Shown here: piece after piece, positions 12,238-22,106 of the stretch
How positions within the stretch are numbered: position 1 is the stretch's first letter
Layout: the number at the start of each line of letters is the position of its first letter
Source: Mya arenaria
Lineage: Eukaryota > Mollusca > Bivalvia > Myida > Myidae
NCBI RefSeq assembly: GCF_026914265.1
Contig: NC_069129.1
Span: 75,152,049 to 75,216,048 of the forward strand
Direction of reading: 5' to 3'
Length of the DNA stretch: 64,000 nucleotides
Position numbers and translations under genes: made by a program
Notes under the pieces: generated by a model
The model's database searches: none
Told to the model about the DNA's origin: nothing
What the model saw: only the letters and a program-made list of their open reading frames with translations

Positions 12238-12546
12238 TTAAAGCTGCACTCTCACGTTTTGGACGTTTTGACAACTTTTCTCATTTTATGTCTTGGATTG
12301 GAACCATCCAATTTTTGCGAAAAATTAAATGGCAGATTTTTCTATTTAAGTTTAAACATTGATGTTTTATGCACTTTTCTTAAACCGTTAGTAGCATTAA
12401 TTTTTGAACGGAAATATGAAATCTGTGATCTGATCTTTTGTCAGCAATCTTGTATCATTGGTTTGCAGATCATTACGCAAAAAATTGCTCATTCCAAAAC
12501 AAAAAAAAGTTGTGAAATCGGTATATCTGTGGGAGTGCAGCTCCAA
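12238..12546. mobile_element. TTAA MITE (AGCTGCACTC family), nearly full copy
   Basis: The left end is TTAAAGCTGCACTCTCAC. The right end is decayed but shows GGGAGTGCAGCTCC. The interior matches the other copies: a GTCAGCAATCTTGTATCA block and a central block around ACCGTTAGTA. TTAA ends suggest a piggyBac-type source, as inference only. Confidence 0.65.
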
Positions 12547-12625
12547 ATGATTAATTTCTTGATTTTACTACTGTATTAGAAATTACAGGGGTTGGGGCAT
12601 ATTTTTAGTGTTTTTATTGGTTTTT

Positions 12626-15436
12626 AGCTCACCTGTCACTTTGTGACAAGGTGAGCTTTTGTGATCCCCTTTTGTCCGGCGTCCGTCGTGCGTCGTCCGT
12701 CAACAATTTACTTAAAAGACATCTCCTCATTAACCGCTGGGCCAAAATTATTAAAACCTATCAAAGTTGTTCAAAGAATTCAATTCCATGCAGAACTCTG
12801 GTTGCCATGGCAACCAAAAGGAAAAACTTTAAAAATCTTCTTCTCCCAAACCACAAGGCTTAGGCCGTTGATATATGGTAGGTAGGATCACCAAATGGTC
12901 CTCTACCATGATTGTTCAAATTATGGCCCTTGGGTCAAAATTGGCCCCGCCCCGGGGGTCATGGTTTTTCTCTATATGTTTATAGTGAAAACTTAAAAAA
13001 TCTTCTCCTCTGAACTTACTTGGCCTAGAGCTTAGATATTTGGCATGATTCATCGTCTAGTGGTCCTCTACCATGATTGTTCAAATTATGGCCCTTGGGT
13101 TAAAATTGGCCCCGCCCCGGGGGGTCATGGGTATTCTCTATATGTTTATAGTTAAAACTTCAAAAATCTTCTCCTCTGAACTTACTTGAACTAGAGCTTA
13201 GATATATAGCATGATTCATCGTCTAGTGGACCTTTACAAAGATTGTTCAAATTATGGCCTTGGGGTCAAAATTGGCCCCGCCCCGGGGGGTCATGGGTTT
13301 TCTCTATATGTTTATAGTGAAAACTTTAAAAATCTTCTCCTTTGAACTTACTTGGACTAGAGCTTAGATATTTGGCATGATTCATCGTCTAGTGGACCTT
13401 TACAAAGATTGTTCAAATTATGGCCCTGGGTTCAAAATTGGCCCCGCCCCCGGGGGGTCATGGGTTTTCTCTATATGTTTATAGTAAATAAAATAAAAAA
13501 TCTCCTCTGAACTTACGTTGCTTAGAGCTTAGATATTTGGCATGATTCATCGTCTAGTGGACCTTTACAAAGATTGTTCAAATTATGGCCCTGGGTTCAA
13601 AATTTGCCCCGCCCCCGGGGGGTCATGGGTTTTCTCTATATGTTTATAGTAAATAAAATCAAAAATCTCCTCTGAACTTACGTTGCTTAGAGCTTAGATA
13701 TTTGGCATGATTCATCGTCTAGAGGACCTCTACAAAGATTGTTCAAATTATGGCCTTGGGGTCAAAATTGGTCCCGCCACGGGGGGTTAGGGTATTCTCT
13801 ATATGTTTATAGTTAAAATTTCAAAAATCTTCTCCTCTGAACTTACTTGGACTAGAGCTTAGATATTTGGCATGATTCATCGTCTAGTGGACCTCTACAA
13901 AAAATGTTCAAATTATGGCCTTGGGGTCAAAATTGGCCCCGCCCCGGGGGGTCATGGGTATACTTGATATGTTAATAGTTAAAACTTCAAAAATCTTCTC
14001 CTCTTAACTTACTTGGACAAGAGCTTAGATATTTGACATGATTCATTGTCTAGTGGACCTTTACAAAGATTGTTCAAATTATGGCCCTGGGTTCAAAATT
14101 GGCCCCGCCCCCGGGGGGTCATGGGTTTTCTCTATATGTTTTTAGTAAATAAAATCAAAAATCTCCTCTGAACTTACGTTGCTTAGAGCTTAGATATTTG
14201 GCATGATTCATCGTCTAGTGGACTTTTACAAAGATTGTTCAAATTATGGCCCTGGGTTCAAAATTGGCCCCGCCCCCGGGGGGGTCATGGGTTTTCTCTA
14301 TATGTTTATAGTAAATAAAATCAAAAATCTCTTCTGAACTTACGTTGCTTAGAGCTTAGATATTTGGCATGATTCATCGTCTAGAGGACCTTTACAAAGA
14401 TTGTTCAAATTATGGCCTTGGGGTCAAAATTGGCCCCGCCCCGGGGGGTTAGGGTATTCTCTATATGTTTATAGTTAAAATTTCAAAAATCTTTTCCTCT
14501 GAACTTACTTGGACTAGAGCTTAGATATTTGGCGTGATTCATCGTCTAGTGGACCCCTACAAAGTTTGTTCAAATTATGGCCTTGGGGTCAAAATTGGCC
14601 ACACCCCGGGGCTGATGGGTTTCCTCTATATGTGTTATAGTGAAAACTTAAAAAATCTTCTCCGAACTCACAAAGACAAGAAACGTCTTAATTTAAACTG
14701 GATAACATATTTAGTACACATACCAATTTTCAATATGGGCCACATACAACAATTAATAGCAAATATACATATATAGATACACACGTAAAACCAAGTAGTG
14801 ACAAGAGCTTAGATATTTGGCATGATATATCATCTAGTTGACTTGTACCAATATTGTTCAATCTTTGGCCCTGGGGTCAAAAAATGGCCCCACCCGGGCG
14901 GTCATGGGTTTCCTTATATATGTATATGATGAAAACTTAAAAAATCTTCTTCTCCGAAACCAAAGGCGAAGGCCTTAGATATTTGGTATGAAGCATCGTT
15001 TATCGGACCACTATTAAGATTGTTCAAACTTGGGGTCAAAATTGGCCACGCCCCGTGTTCATAGGCTTAGGTTTTAATTCAACTCCTCTTTCGAGTGTTA
15101 CTGACATGAAAGATGTGTGCAGTAAAATAGCAAGCCCAGTTTATTACATCTCCCATTTTGATAGTTTACATTTTTAAAAGATATGTTACTGCCAACACTT
15201 GTTATGATACTGAGTTCATTAATAAAAGCAATTAAACTAATTATTTTGTTCATTCACCAGACTCAATGTTATCATCACTGTTCAACATATCATCCTCTTA
15301 CTTGATATACCCCATAAGTCCTAGCTTATTCCAGACTTCTAAAAAACCTTAACTACTTTGAACCATCCAGATTTCTTATCAAACCAATGTGCAATATATG
15401 AGGTGAGCGATTCAGGGCCATTTGGCCCTCAGGTTT
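12626..15436. mobile_element. Large pearl/HINE-like element, AGCTCACC family
   Basis: The 5' end at 12626 is a long palindrome: AGCTCACCT, then GTCAC-ttt-GTGAC, then AGGTGAGCT. A GTCCGGCGTCCGTC-type microsatellite follows at about 12674-12700. The body is a tandem array of 165-bp units (separate entry) plus two diverged units to about 15070. At the 3' end the inverse motif AGGTGAGC (about 15400) is followed by the perfect hairpin AGGGCCATTTGGCCCT at 15414-15429. It is non-coding. The layout matches known Helentron-associated elements such as oyster pearl; the specific family is not identified. Confidence 0.65.
12890..14650. repeat. 165-bp tandem array, about 11 units
   Basis: The anchor GTTCAAATTATGG recurs at about 12914, 13079, 13244, 13409, 13577, 13741, 13906, 14070, 14237, 14403 and 14570, giving a period of 164-168 bp. 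Each unit holds a GC-rich block (TTGGCCCCGCCCCGGGGGGT) followed by CTCTATATGTTTATAGT and TTAGATATTTGGCATGATTC. Two diverged units follow after an unrelated stretch of about 130 bp at 14670-14800. ORFs in the array are shadows of the repeat. Confidence 0.85.
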
Positions 15437-15811
15437 ATGATTCATACAGTCATACTTTATTTCTCAGGGCATAACTTACAAATAGACAAAACTGGAAAAT
15501 GGTCATATCGAAAGGTCAAAGATAATGCAAGTTGAACAATCATATTGTTCATGGCTTGTATTTTTGGTATATTTTGTTGCATATGCTATAGAAAAGTTGA
15601 AAGTTAAAAATAAATTCATAGTTGAAATGACGGCTTTGAATGGTATTGTCAGATGAGAAACGGCACTATTACGAAATAGGTATAATGGTACTTTATTTAT
15701 TTTGATCAATTTTAGATATTGTATGAAAATTATTATCTTATTTAGTACATGAGACCTTTTAAACAGTAATTGACAATATAACAATGTGTATATGAAGCTT
15801 TAGATCAACAC
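15437..15811. other. Spacer, nothing recognised
   Basis: AT-rich sequence. A 93-codon minus ORF (15503-15784) has no recognisable features. Confidence 0.4.
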
Positions 15812-16169
15812 TTAAAGCTGCACTCTTACAGATTGTCAGTTAAGACACAAAATTTTCTCAAAATCTGCTGATTTGGTTATCATTCCTTTAATTCAGTCAT
15901 ATTAGATAATTCACAATAGAACCAATCAGAAATGTTTGGTAAAACTGCCGAAAATTTCATTTACATTAAATTGTTCGTAATGCTTTTAGCCATAAAACAT
16001 CATTTTTCTTTAACATAAATATGATAAACTGCAATCTGATCTTTTTTCAGCAGTCTTATATCACTTAAAATTGGGTCTAGACATTTATGCAAAAAAATGT
16101 CCATTTATAGACAAACAATAAAAGAGTACCGGTAGTCAAAACGATCAATCGGTGAGATTGCAGCTTTAA
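15812..16169. mobile_element. TTAA MITE (AGCTGCACTC family), full copy
   Basis: The copy starts TTAAAGCTGCACTCTTACAG (15812) and ends GTGAGATTGCAGCTTTAA (16169). TTAA at both ends is consistent with a TTAA target duplication. The interior shares the TCAGCAGTCTTATATCAC block with the other copies. Confidence 0.75.
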
Positions 16170-16358
16170 ATACACCTTTTAAGACCGCTGTAAAATTCCA
16201 ATGGTTTGCCTAAATCTTTAAAGCTAGCATACTGTTTAATTGACAACCATACTTATTGTTTAAAAGTGTCATGATATCTTTGTACAATGTTTTTATATAA
16301 TTCATTAAAGAAGTCAAAACAAATTTGTTTATCTTGTAAATAGTTTTCTATTATTTAA

Positions 16359-16526
16359 ATGACTCAGACAAAAATGGGAACGTCAGTGCTAGTTCTTCTA
16401 CTATTAACATCCCATGAAGTTTCTATTGGTGTAACAGCAAGGAGGTGTTATATTAAGGATGCATCATTTAAACCAAATTGTACATTCATATGCACAACAT
16501 ACAGGCGTGTAGCCGCCTATACGTGA
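16359..16526 (+). CDS. Small secreted-peptide-like ORF (55 codons)
   Basis: The ATG at 16359 (or the in-frame ATG at 16374) begins a peptide whose N-terminus looks like a signal sequence: MGTSVLVLLLLTSHEVSIG. A short Cys-containing tail follows (RRCYIKDASFKPNC, FICTT). Three cysteines lie after the predicted signal. The last eight codons lie inside the hAT-type MITE that starts at 16502; without the MITE the frame would stop at once at a TAA. It could be the first exon of a secreted cysteine-rich peptide or a chance ORF. No splice partner was found. Confidence 0.3.
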   Translation: MTQTKMGTSVLVLLLLTSHEVSIGVTARRCYIKDASFKPNCTFICTTYRRVAAYT

Positions 16527-16753
16527 ATACGCGGCTGAATCCACATGATTCTGACAAAAAAATCAACCAAAGTTGCAGTATGCGAACTTGACTACATGAA
16601 TATTAAACTGGTTATTTTCCAGTACTAAATAATGCACATCGGAACGCCCAGAATGCACTAGATTGCACCATGGTTTTCAAAATTTTCAAGTTTGCCCCGA
16701 ACTCCCCAGCACATTTATGAATCCACATGAATAGAGGGGTAGCTACGCCCCTG
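16502..16753. mobile_element. hAT-type MITE (CAGGGGCGTAGC ends)
   Basis: Left end CAGGCGTGTAGCCGCC and right end GGGTAGCTACGCCCCTG form imperfect terminal inverted repeats. The 5-bp sequence ACATA occurs directly on both sides (16497-16501 and 16754-16758). CAGGGGCGTAGC ends are common for hAT-derived MITEs, although hAT duplications are usually 8 bp, so the superfamily is tentative. Confidence 0.6.
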
Positions 16754-16758
16754 ACATA

Positions 16759-17110
16759 ATTGAAACCACAGTGTGGCTAAACAACACTTGTATGTTTATC
16801 CTACGCAGTGATCTCCCATGGAAATGCAATCGTCAAAGAATCTGAAGGGGATGTTTATATGGACTACATTTGAAATGCACCAAGTGTTTAAACAAGTTGA
16901 TTTCAGTCACGAAGAGAATCAACCATACCCCACACTTGTTGGAGTAAGATGAAATGTCCACTTTCCGCGAGAATGAAAGTACATTGAAAATGTTTATTTG
17001 ATTCAAGTGACCATTTTTTATAAATATGTTGCAATACATAAAATACGTTTTTTTTTTATTATTTTTTACCCATGTTGAATTTTATTTGGCAAATTTATAA
17101 GAGATTTATA
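16759..17110. other. Spacer, nothing recognised
   Basis: AT-rich sequence with a T-rich run at about 17048-17066. The 68-codon minus ORF here has no recognisable domain. Confidence 0.35.
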
Positions 17111-17494
17111 TACGAGGGCATAGCCAGAAGTACGTGGAAAAGCTTGATAAAATGAAAACAATATGCAGCATATCTTTTAAATTTTCATACAATAATAATC
17201 AGGTAATTTGAAATTAAGAATGCGAGTTTCATCGTAAAGCATGTTATAACGACAACGTAGTGATCACTATGGAAACAGGTGGTCGCGCATTCTTCCGCAG
17301 TTGCTAAAATAACCCATGACAATATCTTGTTTTGTTGACCACTCACATTGAAACCAATAAAACGGCGCGAAGGTTTGCACATTTGACGTGACGTTAATAA
17401 CGTGTGATGAAGTGAAGTTTTAAGTCAGTGCGTTTGTTTGTTTATTTCAAAGGAAACATTTTAGCTTGAACGGTATAGTTAAATTTGGTTTAAA

Positions 17495-18746
17495 ATGACG
17501 CCAGAAGACGGATTGATAAAACGGGCAGTGATACAGTTCTGTGTGAACCTAGGGAAAACTCCATCGCAAACACTTAAACTGATGAATGAAGCATCGAGTG
17601 AAACTCAAGTGAAGCGAATGCTCGTTTACAAGTGGCATAAGCGGTTCAGTGAGGTGCGGGAAAGCATTTTTTGACGACGTGAGGTCTGGGCGACCGGTTT
17701 CACAAACTACGGAGTGTGACGTCGAGGCCGTGAAAAACATCGTTGACGCTGATCGTCGAGTCGCTCTTTATGAAATATGCAAGATGTTGGACATGAGTTA
17801 TGGGTCGGTACGGAGGATAATGAAAGACAGTTTGAAAATGAGTCGAGTGAGTGCGCGTTGGGTTCCACGGCTGCTGACAAAAGATGAGATGAGCAAAAGA
17901 GTACGGTAATCACGCCGATTCTTAGCTCGGTACTAAAAGGAAGGAAACCGTTTTCTTGAGAAGATAGTCACTTGCGATGAAACCTGACTGTTTTATTACG
18001 ACCCTGAGACAAAACAGCAACGCAGTCAATGGAAGACTACCGGTACCCTGCCTCCGAAGAAGGCACGACCATCCTGCTCGATAGGAAAGTATATGTTCAT
18101 TGTCTTCTTTGATGTGCACGGTGTTATCCTACTCCATGCAGTTCCGCAGAGCCAATCTGTGCTTCCTACTCGAAGGTAAAGTGATATATAACAAAATTCA
18201 TTTTTATCAATATTTAGGACTTGATAAAATCTGCATAAAACAATGTTTTAAAAAGTTTATGATTAAAAATATGGGATTGAATAAGTGTTAGTTTTAATTA
18301 TAATATTTGATGAAGTACGCAATACGCGACAAATGTTATAAGCCTCAGTTATGTTCTCCATTTAAGGTTTTGAGGCTTGACTTGTAGAGGGCGATGGCAT
18401 TTAAGAGACCACAGGCGTTGCATGATGGGTGGATTCTTCACCAGGAAAATGCATCAGCGCATAAATCGGAGGAGGCACAGACTACCGCGACAATCCAGCT
18501 TGAAGCGGAGATCCTTCCCCACCCCCCTTATTCGCCAGACCTACCACCATGCGATTTTGCCCTATTTCCGAAACTTAAATGTGAACTAAAGTTAAACGCT
18601 TCAATGACTTTCAGGCACTACAGAGTGAAGCTCAGACACGCCTGTATTCTTACAAGTCAGAGTGGTTCAGTGACATTTACCGGCAGTGGGTAGCGAGACA
18701 TCGACGTTGTATTGCGGCGTACGGCTCTTTCTTTGATAAGTTATGA
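17495..18746 (+). pseudogene. Mariner transposase, broken
   Basis: The ATG at 17495 starts MTPEDGLIKRAVIQFC, the N-terminal helix-turn-helix. A frameshift near 17655 leads into DDVRSGRPVSQTTECDVEAV. A stop at 17907-17909 and another after CDET interrupt the middle. The first catalytic Asp is in IVTCDET (about 17970). The second motif reads ILHQENASAH, so the usual Asp is Glu. The third Asp is in PDLPPCDFALFP (about 18540-18570), followed by a further shift and the C-terminus WVARHRRCIAAYG. A GT...AG segment (18176-18366) splits the codons for YSK and VLRL. The copy cannot encode active transposase. Confidence 0.85.
18176..18366 (+). other. GT...AG segment inside mariner transposase
   Basis: The segment starts GTAAAGTGATATA and ends TTCTCCATTTAAG. 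Leaving it out restores the mariner motif YSKVLRLDL in frame across the junction. It therefore resembles either a spliceosomal intron in the transposase gene or a small insertion with intron-like ends. Confidence 0.5.
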
Positions 18747-18971
18747 CGTTGATGTCAGATTCTGACGTTTGAACTGCGCGGGCTATACTGATCTCATGTT
18801 AATGAAAAAGCTGTAGTTTCCTTTATATTTTATGTATCAGTTTGAAGTTTTATATATAAGCTGTCATTTACAACTGAAATAGAATTTATAGCGAGTTGAA
18901 CTTCAATGAAAAATATTAAAATGTGTTGATTGTATTAAGCAATTCCACGAACTTCTGGCTATACCCTCGTA

Positions 18972-19846
18972 TTAAGAAACTCGGAAAGTATATGAATGGT
19001 TTGGACCGGCTTCCCCAGCCGCTAAAGAGGATATGATTATGACATACTTTTTTAAATCTTTCGAACATGAGTTTTTGAGTGAATATAAGCGAAGCGTTAA
19101 GGGTTTTAAAAATGCATCTTTTACTTGGATTTTATAGATTGTTATTACGAAATAAAGTATGGCGTATCAAACGAAGTGTTAAAGCTAAGCTATTGATGGC
19201 TGAAACCCTTCAATAAATGTTGATATGTGCTAACATATAGTCTTTGAAGTCCAATATTTGGAAATGCGTTACTAACCCGATTCAACAAAAGGCTGTTGCA
19301 CAATCAGTTGATTGACATAATCACGTGATAAACCAATAACTTCCATTAAGGTTAAAATATCCAATACCTTAGTATGAATCCCTGTGGGCGAGTGGATAAG
19401 CGATCCGTTTTTATTCTATGTGTTATCTGCACCCCTATGTGCTTGCTCCCAACTTGAACAAGATTAATTTTTAATACTTCAATCGTTTTTTAAAAATGCA
19501 ATTGAAGTATAAAGCAAATCAACCTGGTTACTATTATTTCTGCAATTTCAGTACCAAGGAGTAAAATAAATATACATGTAAGTGTTTTCAGATGCATTAC
19601 GAGAAAAAATATGTTTGGTGCCAAAACATGAGAGAGTCTCTTTAAACGGAAAAAGTTTTGGCAGTAACTCAGTCAGTCAGATGGTGATGAATATAATGCA
19701 TAGCATCATCGCTCTGGAGTACGAGAACGTTGTATACAGAGTATTTTTTTTACTGAACATGCGTCTGTTTATGTTGATGTCATAAAAGGTTTAAACTGTT
19801 TAAAGGAACTATAACATTATGAAACAACAAATCTGATTACAGATAT
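18972..19846. other. Spacer, no supported gene
   Basis: AT-rich sequence. A tRNA-like half-site (GGGCGAGTGGATAAGCG) near 19385 lacks a matching B box. The 67-codon ORF at 19582-19785 is not recognised. Confidence 0.35.
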
Positions 19847-20134
19847 CAGTGGCAGATCCAGGAATTGACTTAAGAAGGGGTACGTGAAACTCATGGGTTT
19901 AATCTTTCCACATCCGTCCCTCCCTCAGAACAGAAATTGAATGGCTTAAAATGTTGGACCGGGGTGGGGGTTAGACTCCCCTAATTTATAGTCCGAAATA
20001 GTGTATTTTTATCTTAATATTGTATTTTTCCCGATATTGACTGAGAACATATTATAAACGGACGATTCAAAGGGGTGGGGGACGGCGCGCGCGCTGGGAC
20101 CGATCCCCCCCAACCCCCCCTGAATCTGCAATTG
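19847..20134. mobile_element. hAT-type MITE (GGCGGATCCAGGAATT ends), old copy
   Basis: Left end CAGTGGCAGATCCAGGAATT and right end CCCCCCTGAATCTGCAATTG are diverged inverted repeats. The consensus end CAGGGGCGGATCCAGGAATT is seen better in the copy ending at 20777. Confidence 0.5.
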
Positions 20135-20552
20135 AGTACATGCATTAAAACCGTCTCCGTAGCCTATTGGTTAAGGCGTTCTATACCCTTCATTCAATTG
20201 ACTTAATACTTCACACAATTGTTCAGGACCATCAGCCAATGAGGTTACATAACTCCATATCCTTAATACAAGTTATGGCCCCTGATTGACTTAGGTTAAA
20301 GTTTTAGGCAAGTAAAATTTAAGGGGAAAATGGAATTTAATAAAAAAAAACTTCCATGGGTCACAATAAACCCAATGAACAATGTTCTTTAATCATGAGC
20401 TAACTGTTCAAGCGTTAACAGACACATTCGTATGCAGACGAAACTTGTATTGTTTTTACAAGCACAGAACTTGTAGTTAGCATTTACAGTTTCTATATAA
20501 TTTAACTGAAAGTTCTATTTAACCATAATATATCAAATATTAAGTCACCGTT
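20135..20552. other. Spacer with tRNA-like A-box fragment
   Basis: CTCCGTAGCCTATTGGTTAA at about 20155 resembles a tRNA 5' half, but no B box follows, so it is at most a truncated SINE. Otherwise nothing was recognised. Confidence 0.35.
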
Positions 20553-20777
20553 CACTAGCGGATTGAGAAGGGGGTGCAGTTGGCGTGAGCTCCCTCTAAA
20601 ATCGTCCAAGTTTACTTTTTGTGTCAATATATGAGAAGAAAATAATAAAATATACACATAATGCATCATTTCCGACTACAAATTGTTAAAAATTTCTTGA
20701 TTGAGTAACCCTCAATCCTCCTGCAAACGCCCCTAAGTAACGCCCCCTTCTAACGAGAATTCCTGGATCCGCCCCTG
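20553..20777. mobile_element. hAT-type MITE (GGCGGATCCAGGAATT ends)
   Basis: The left end is CACTAGCGGATTGAGAAG. The right end, read on the minus strand, is CAGGGGCGGATCCAGGAATT. The copy is about 225 bp, non-coding, and from the same family as 19847-20134. Confidence 0.55.
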
Positions 20778-21798
20778 GTCATTATTGGCGCCGCTCAGAA
20801 GAGCGCGCCTATTATGGAATGGGAATTTATCTTAGTTAGTGGTAGGAGCGGTTTTTAAGTTGATTGACAGTTGGGTTTTACTGTTATTTTATTATGATTA
20901 AAAAATGCAAATGGATGGCGATTGCATGGGTGTTAAAAATGCTATTTGTGGTTGAATAGATTGTCTTCAATTTATCTTCAAAACATTATATTTAAAGAAC
21001 GACAAATAAGTTTAATAACTGTTCCCGTTTCGTTTACGTTTTCCGATTGGTTAACTGTAATATCATGTGCCGGAAATGTAAATATTCGGAGGAGTTCCGA
21101 ATGAAATGTAAAATGTGTGGACCGGTAATTATGTGAATGGGAATAATTATGTTTTATGTTGTTTTGTTATGTTTACTGCATTAATAAACAATGAGGTAAG
21201 CTGTTTTCTTTAATTTAATCGATATTGGATTAAATGTTCACCTAACTTTATTTTTTAATGTGTTGAAGGTGACATTAGTAAAATTGTATTACGATTGCCC
21301 CCGAATTGTTTTATTTTGAGAACACTACACATATCCGGATGTTGCTATTTTTAGAACCAGAAGGTATTTCCCCGCTATTCATAGGTCAATAATGGAATTT
21401 CTACATCGTCGATTAATAGTTGGAAACTCGGTTTTGTCATGAATATACGTTTAAAATAAGTAAACACTAAAAGTGCACACTGACAGTTGATTACGATACA
21501 TCTAACAATTTGAGTCATTACAGTAAAACATGGATTATAAGTGAATTATGCGCGTAAGAGAAGATTTTCTGTCGAAAAAACTAATGTCAACAATCAGCAT
21601 GGAATTGGGATATTCGTATCAAAGGGCTATTCATGTAAGTATCCTTGAGTAGTTGTGTAAGTTTATGTGTTCAAAAATGTTTGTTTTTTAATTTCTTTGG
21701 AATTCTTAAATTATTTTTATTTGCTTAACGTTAAGACAGCGTTTTAATATTTCTACATGTACTATAAATATACATTTTACATACTTTACATCTACTTA
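20778..21798. other. Spacer beginning with a strong GC hairpin
   Basis: At 20787-20809 the stem GGCG(C)CGCTC / GAGCGCGCC with loop AGAA forms a 9-bp hairpin with one bulge, directly beside the MITE end. The rest is AT-rich. A 23-codon ORF (21065-21136) reads MCRKCKYSEEFRMKCKMC with two CxxC pairs but is too short to call. Confidence 0.4.
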
Positions 21799-22106
21799 TA
21801 ATGCACCAGTCAATTGTAACCAAAGCCCCACCAGGTCCGAGGAATAGCTGGGACTTTGACTTTCTGTCCAGCCAACCCCGGGTAAAATCCTTGTCCTGCG
21901 GGGACGAACTGATGGTCAAATCCTCGCCATATGCCCCGTACCCCGGGGAGCCTAGGTAAGGCATATTCCCTGCTATATCTGGCTCAAAGACAAAACCTCC
22001 GTATTCACCCGGCACTGCGAGGCCACCTGAAAGTTAAAAACACAGCCCATTTCCCCGGCATATCCCCAGACCTGGAGGGCCGTGGTTACAACTGACTGGT
22101 GCATTA
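21799..22106. mobile_element. ATGCACCAG-ended MITE, complete copy
   Basis: The left end is TAATGCACCAGTCAATTGTA and the right end GTTACAACTGACTGGTGCAT; they are near-perfect inverted repeats of about 23 bp. The copy is 308 bp and unusually GC-rich for the region (ACCCCGGGTAAAATCC, GTACCCCGGGGAGCC). The 94-codon minus ORF it carries is a by-product of the GC-rich body. Confidence 0.8.

Larger units (their letters stand above)
17111..18971 (+). mobile_element. Mariner-type DNA transposon, decayed
   Basis: TA dinucleotides at 17111-17112 and 18970-18971 flank terminal inverted repeats of about 27 bp: left CGAGGGCATAGCCAGAAGTA, right the complement ending TTCTGGCTATACCCTCG. TA target duplication and the transposase inside identify the Tc1/mariner superfamily, mariner branch. 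At 1.86 kb it is longer than the usual 1.3 kb, partly because of a 191-bp segment inside the coding region. The TIRs differ at only a few sites, so the copy is not very old, yet its gene is broken. Confidence 0.85.

Noticed and set aside
12890-14650. CRISPR-like array
   Set aside because: Units are adjacent and homologous over their full 165 bp with no unique spacers, and the context is eukaryotic.
21731-22015. 94-codon minus-strand ORF with Gly/Pro-rich text
   Set aside because: It lies almost wholly in the GC-rich body of the MITE at 21799-22106; the same body is seen without an open frame in other copies.
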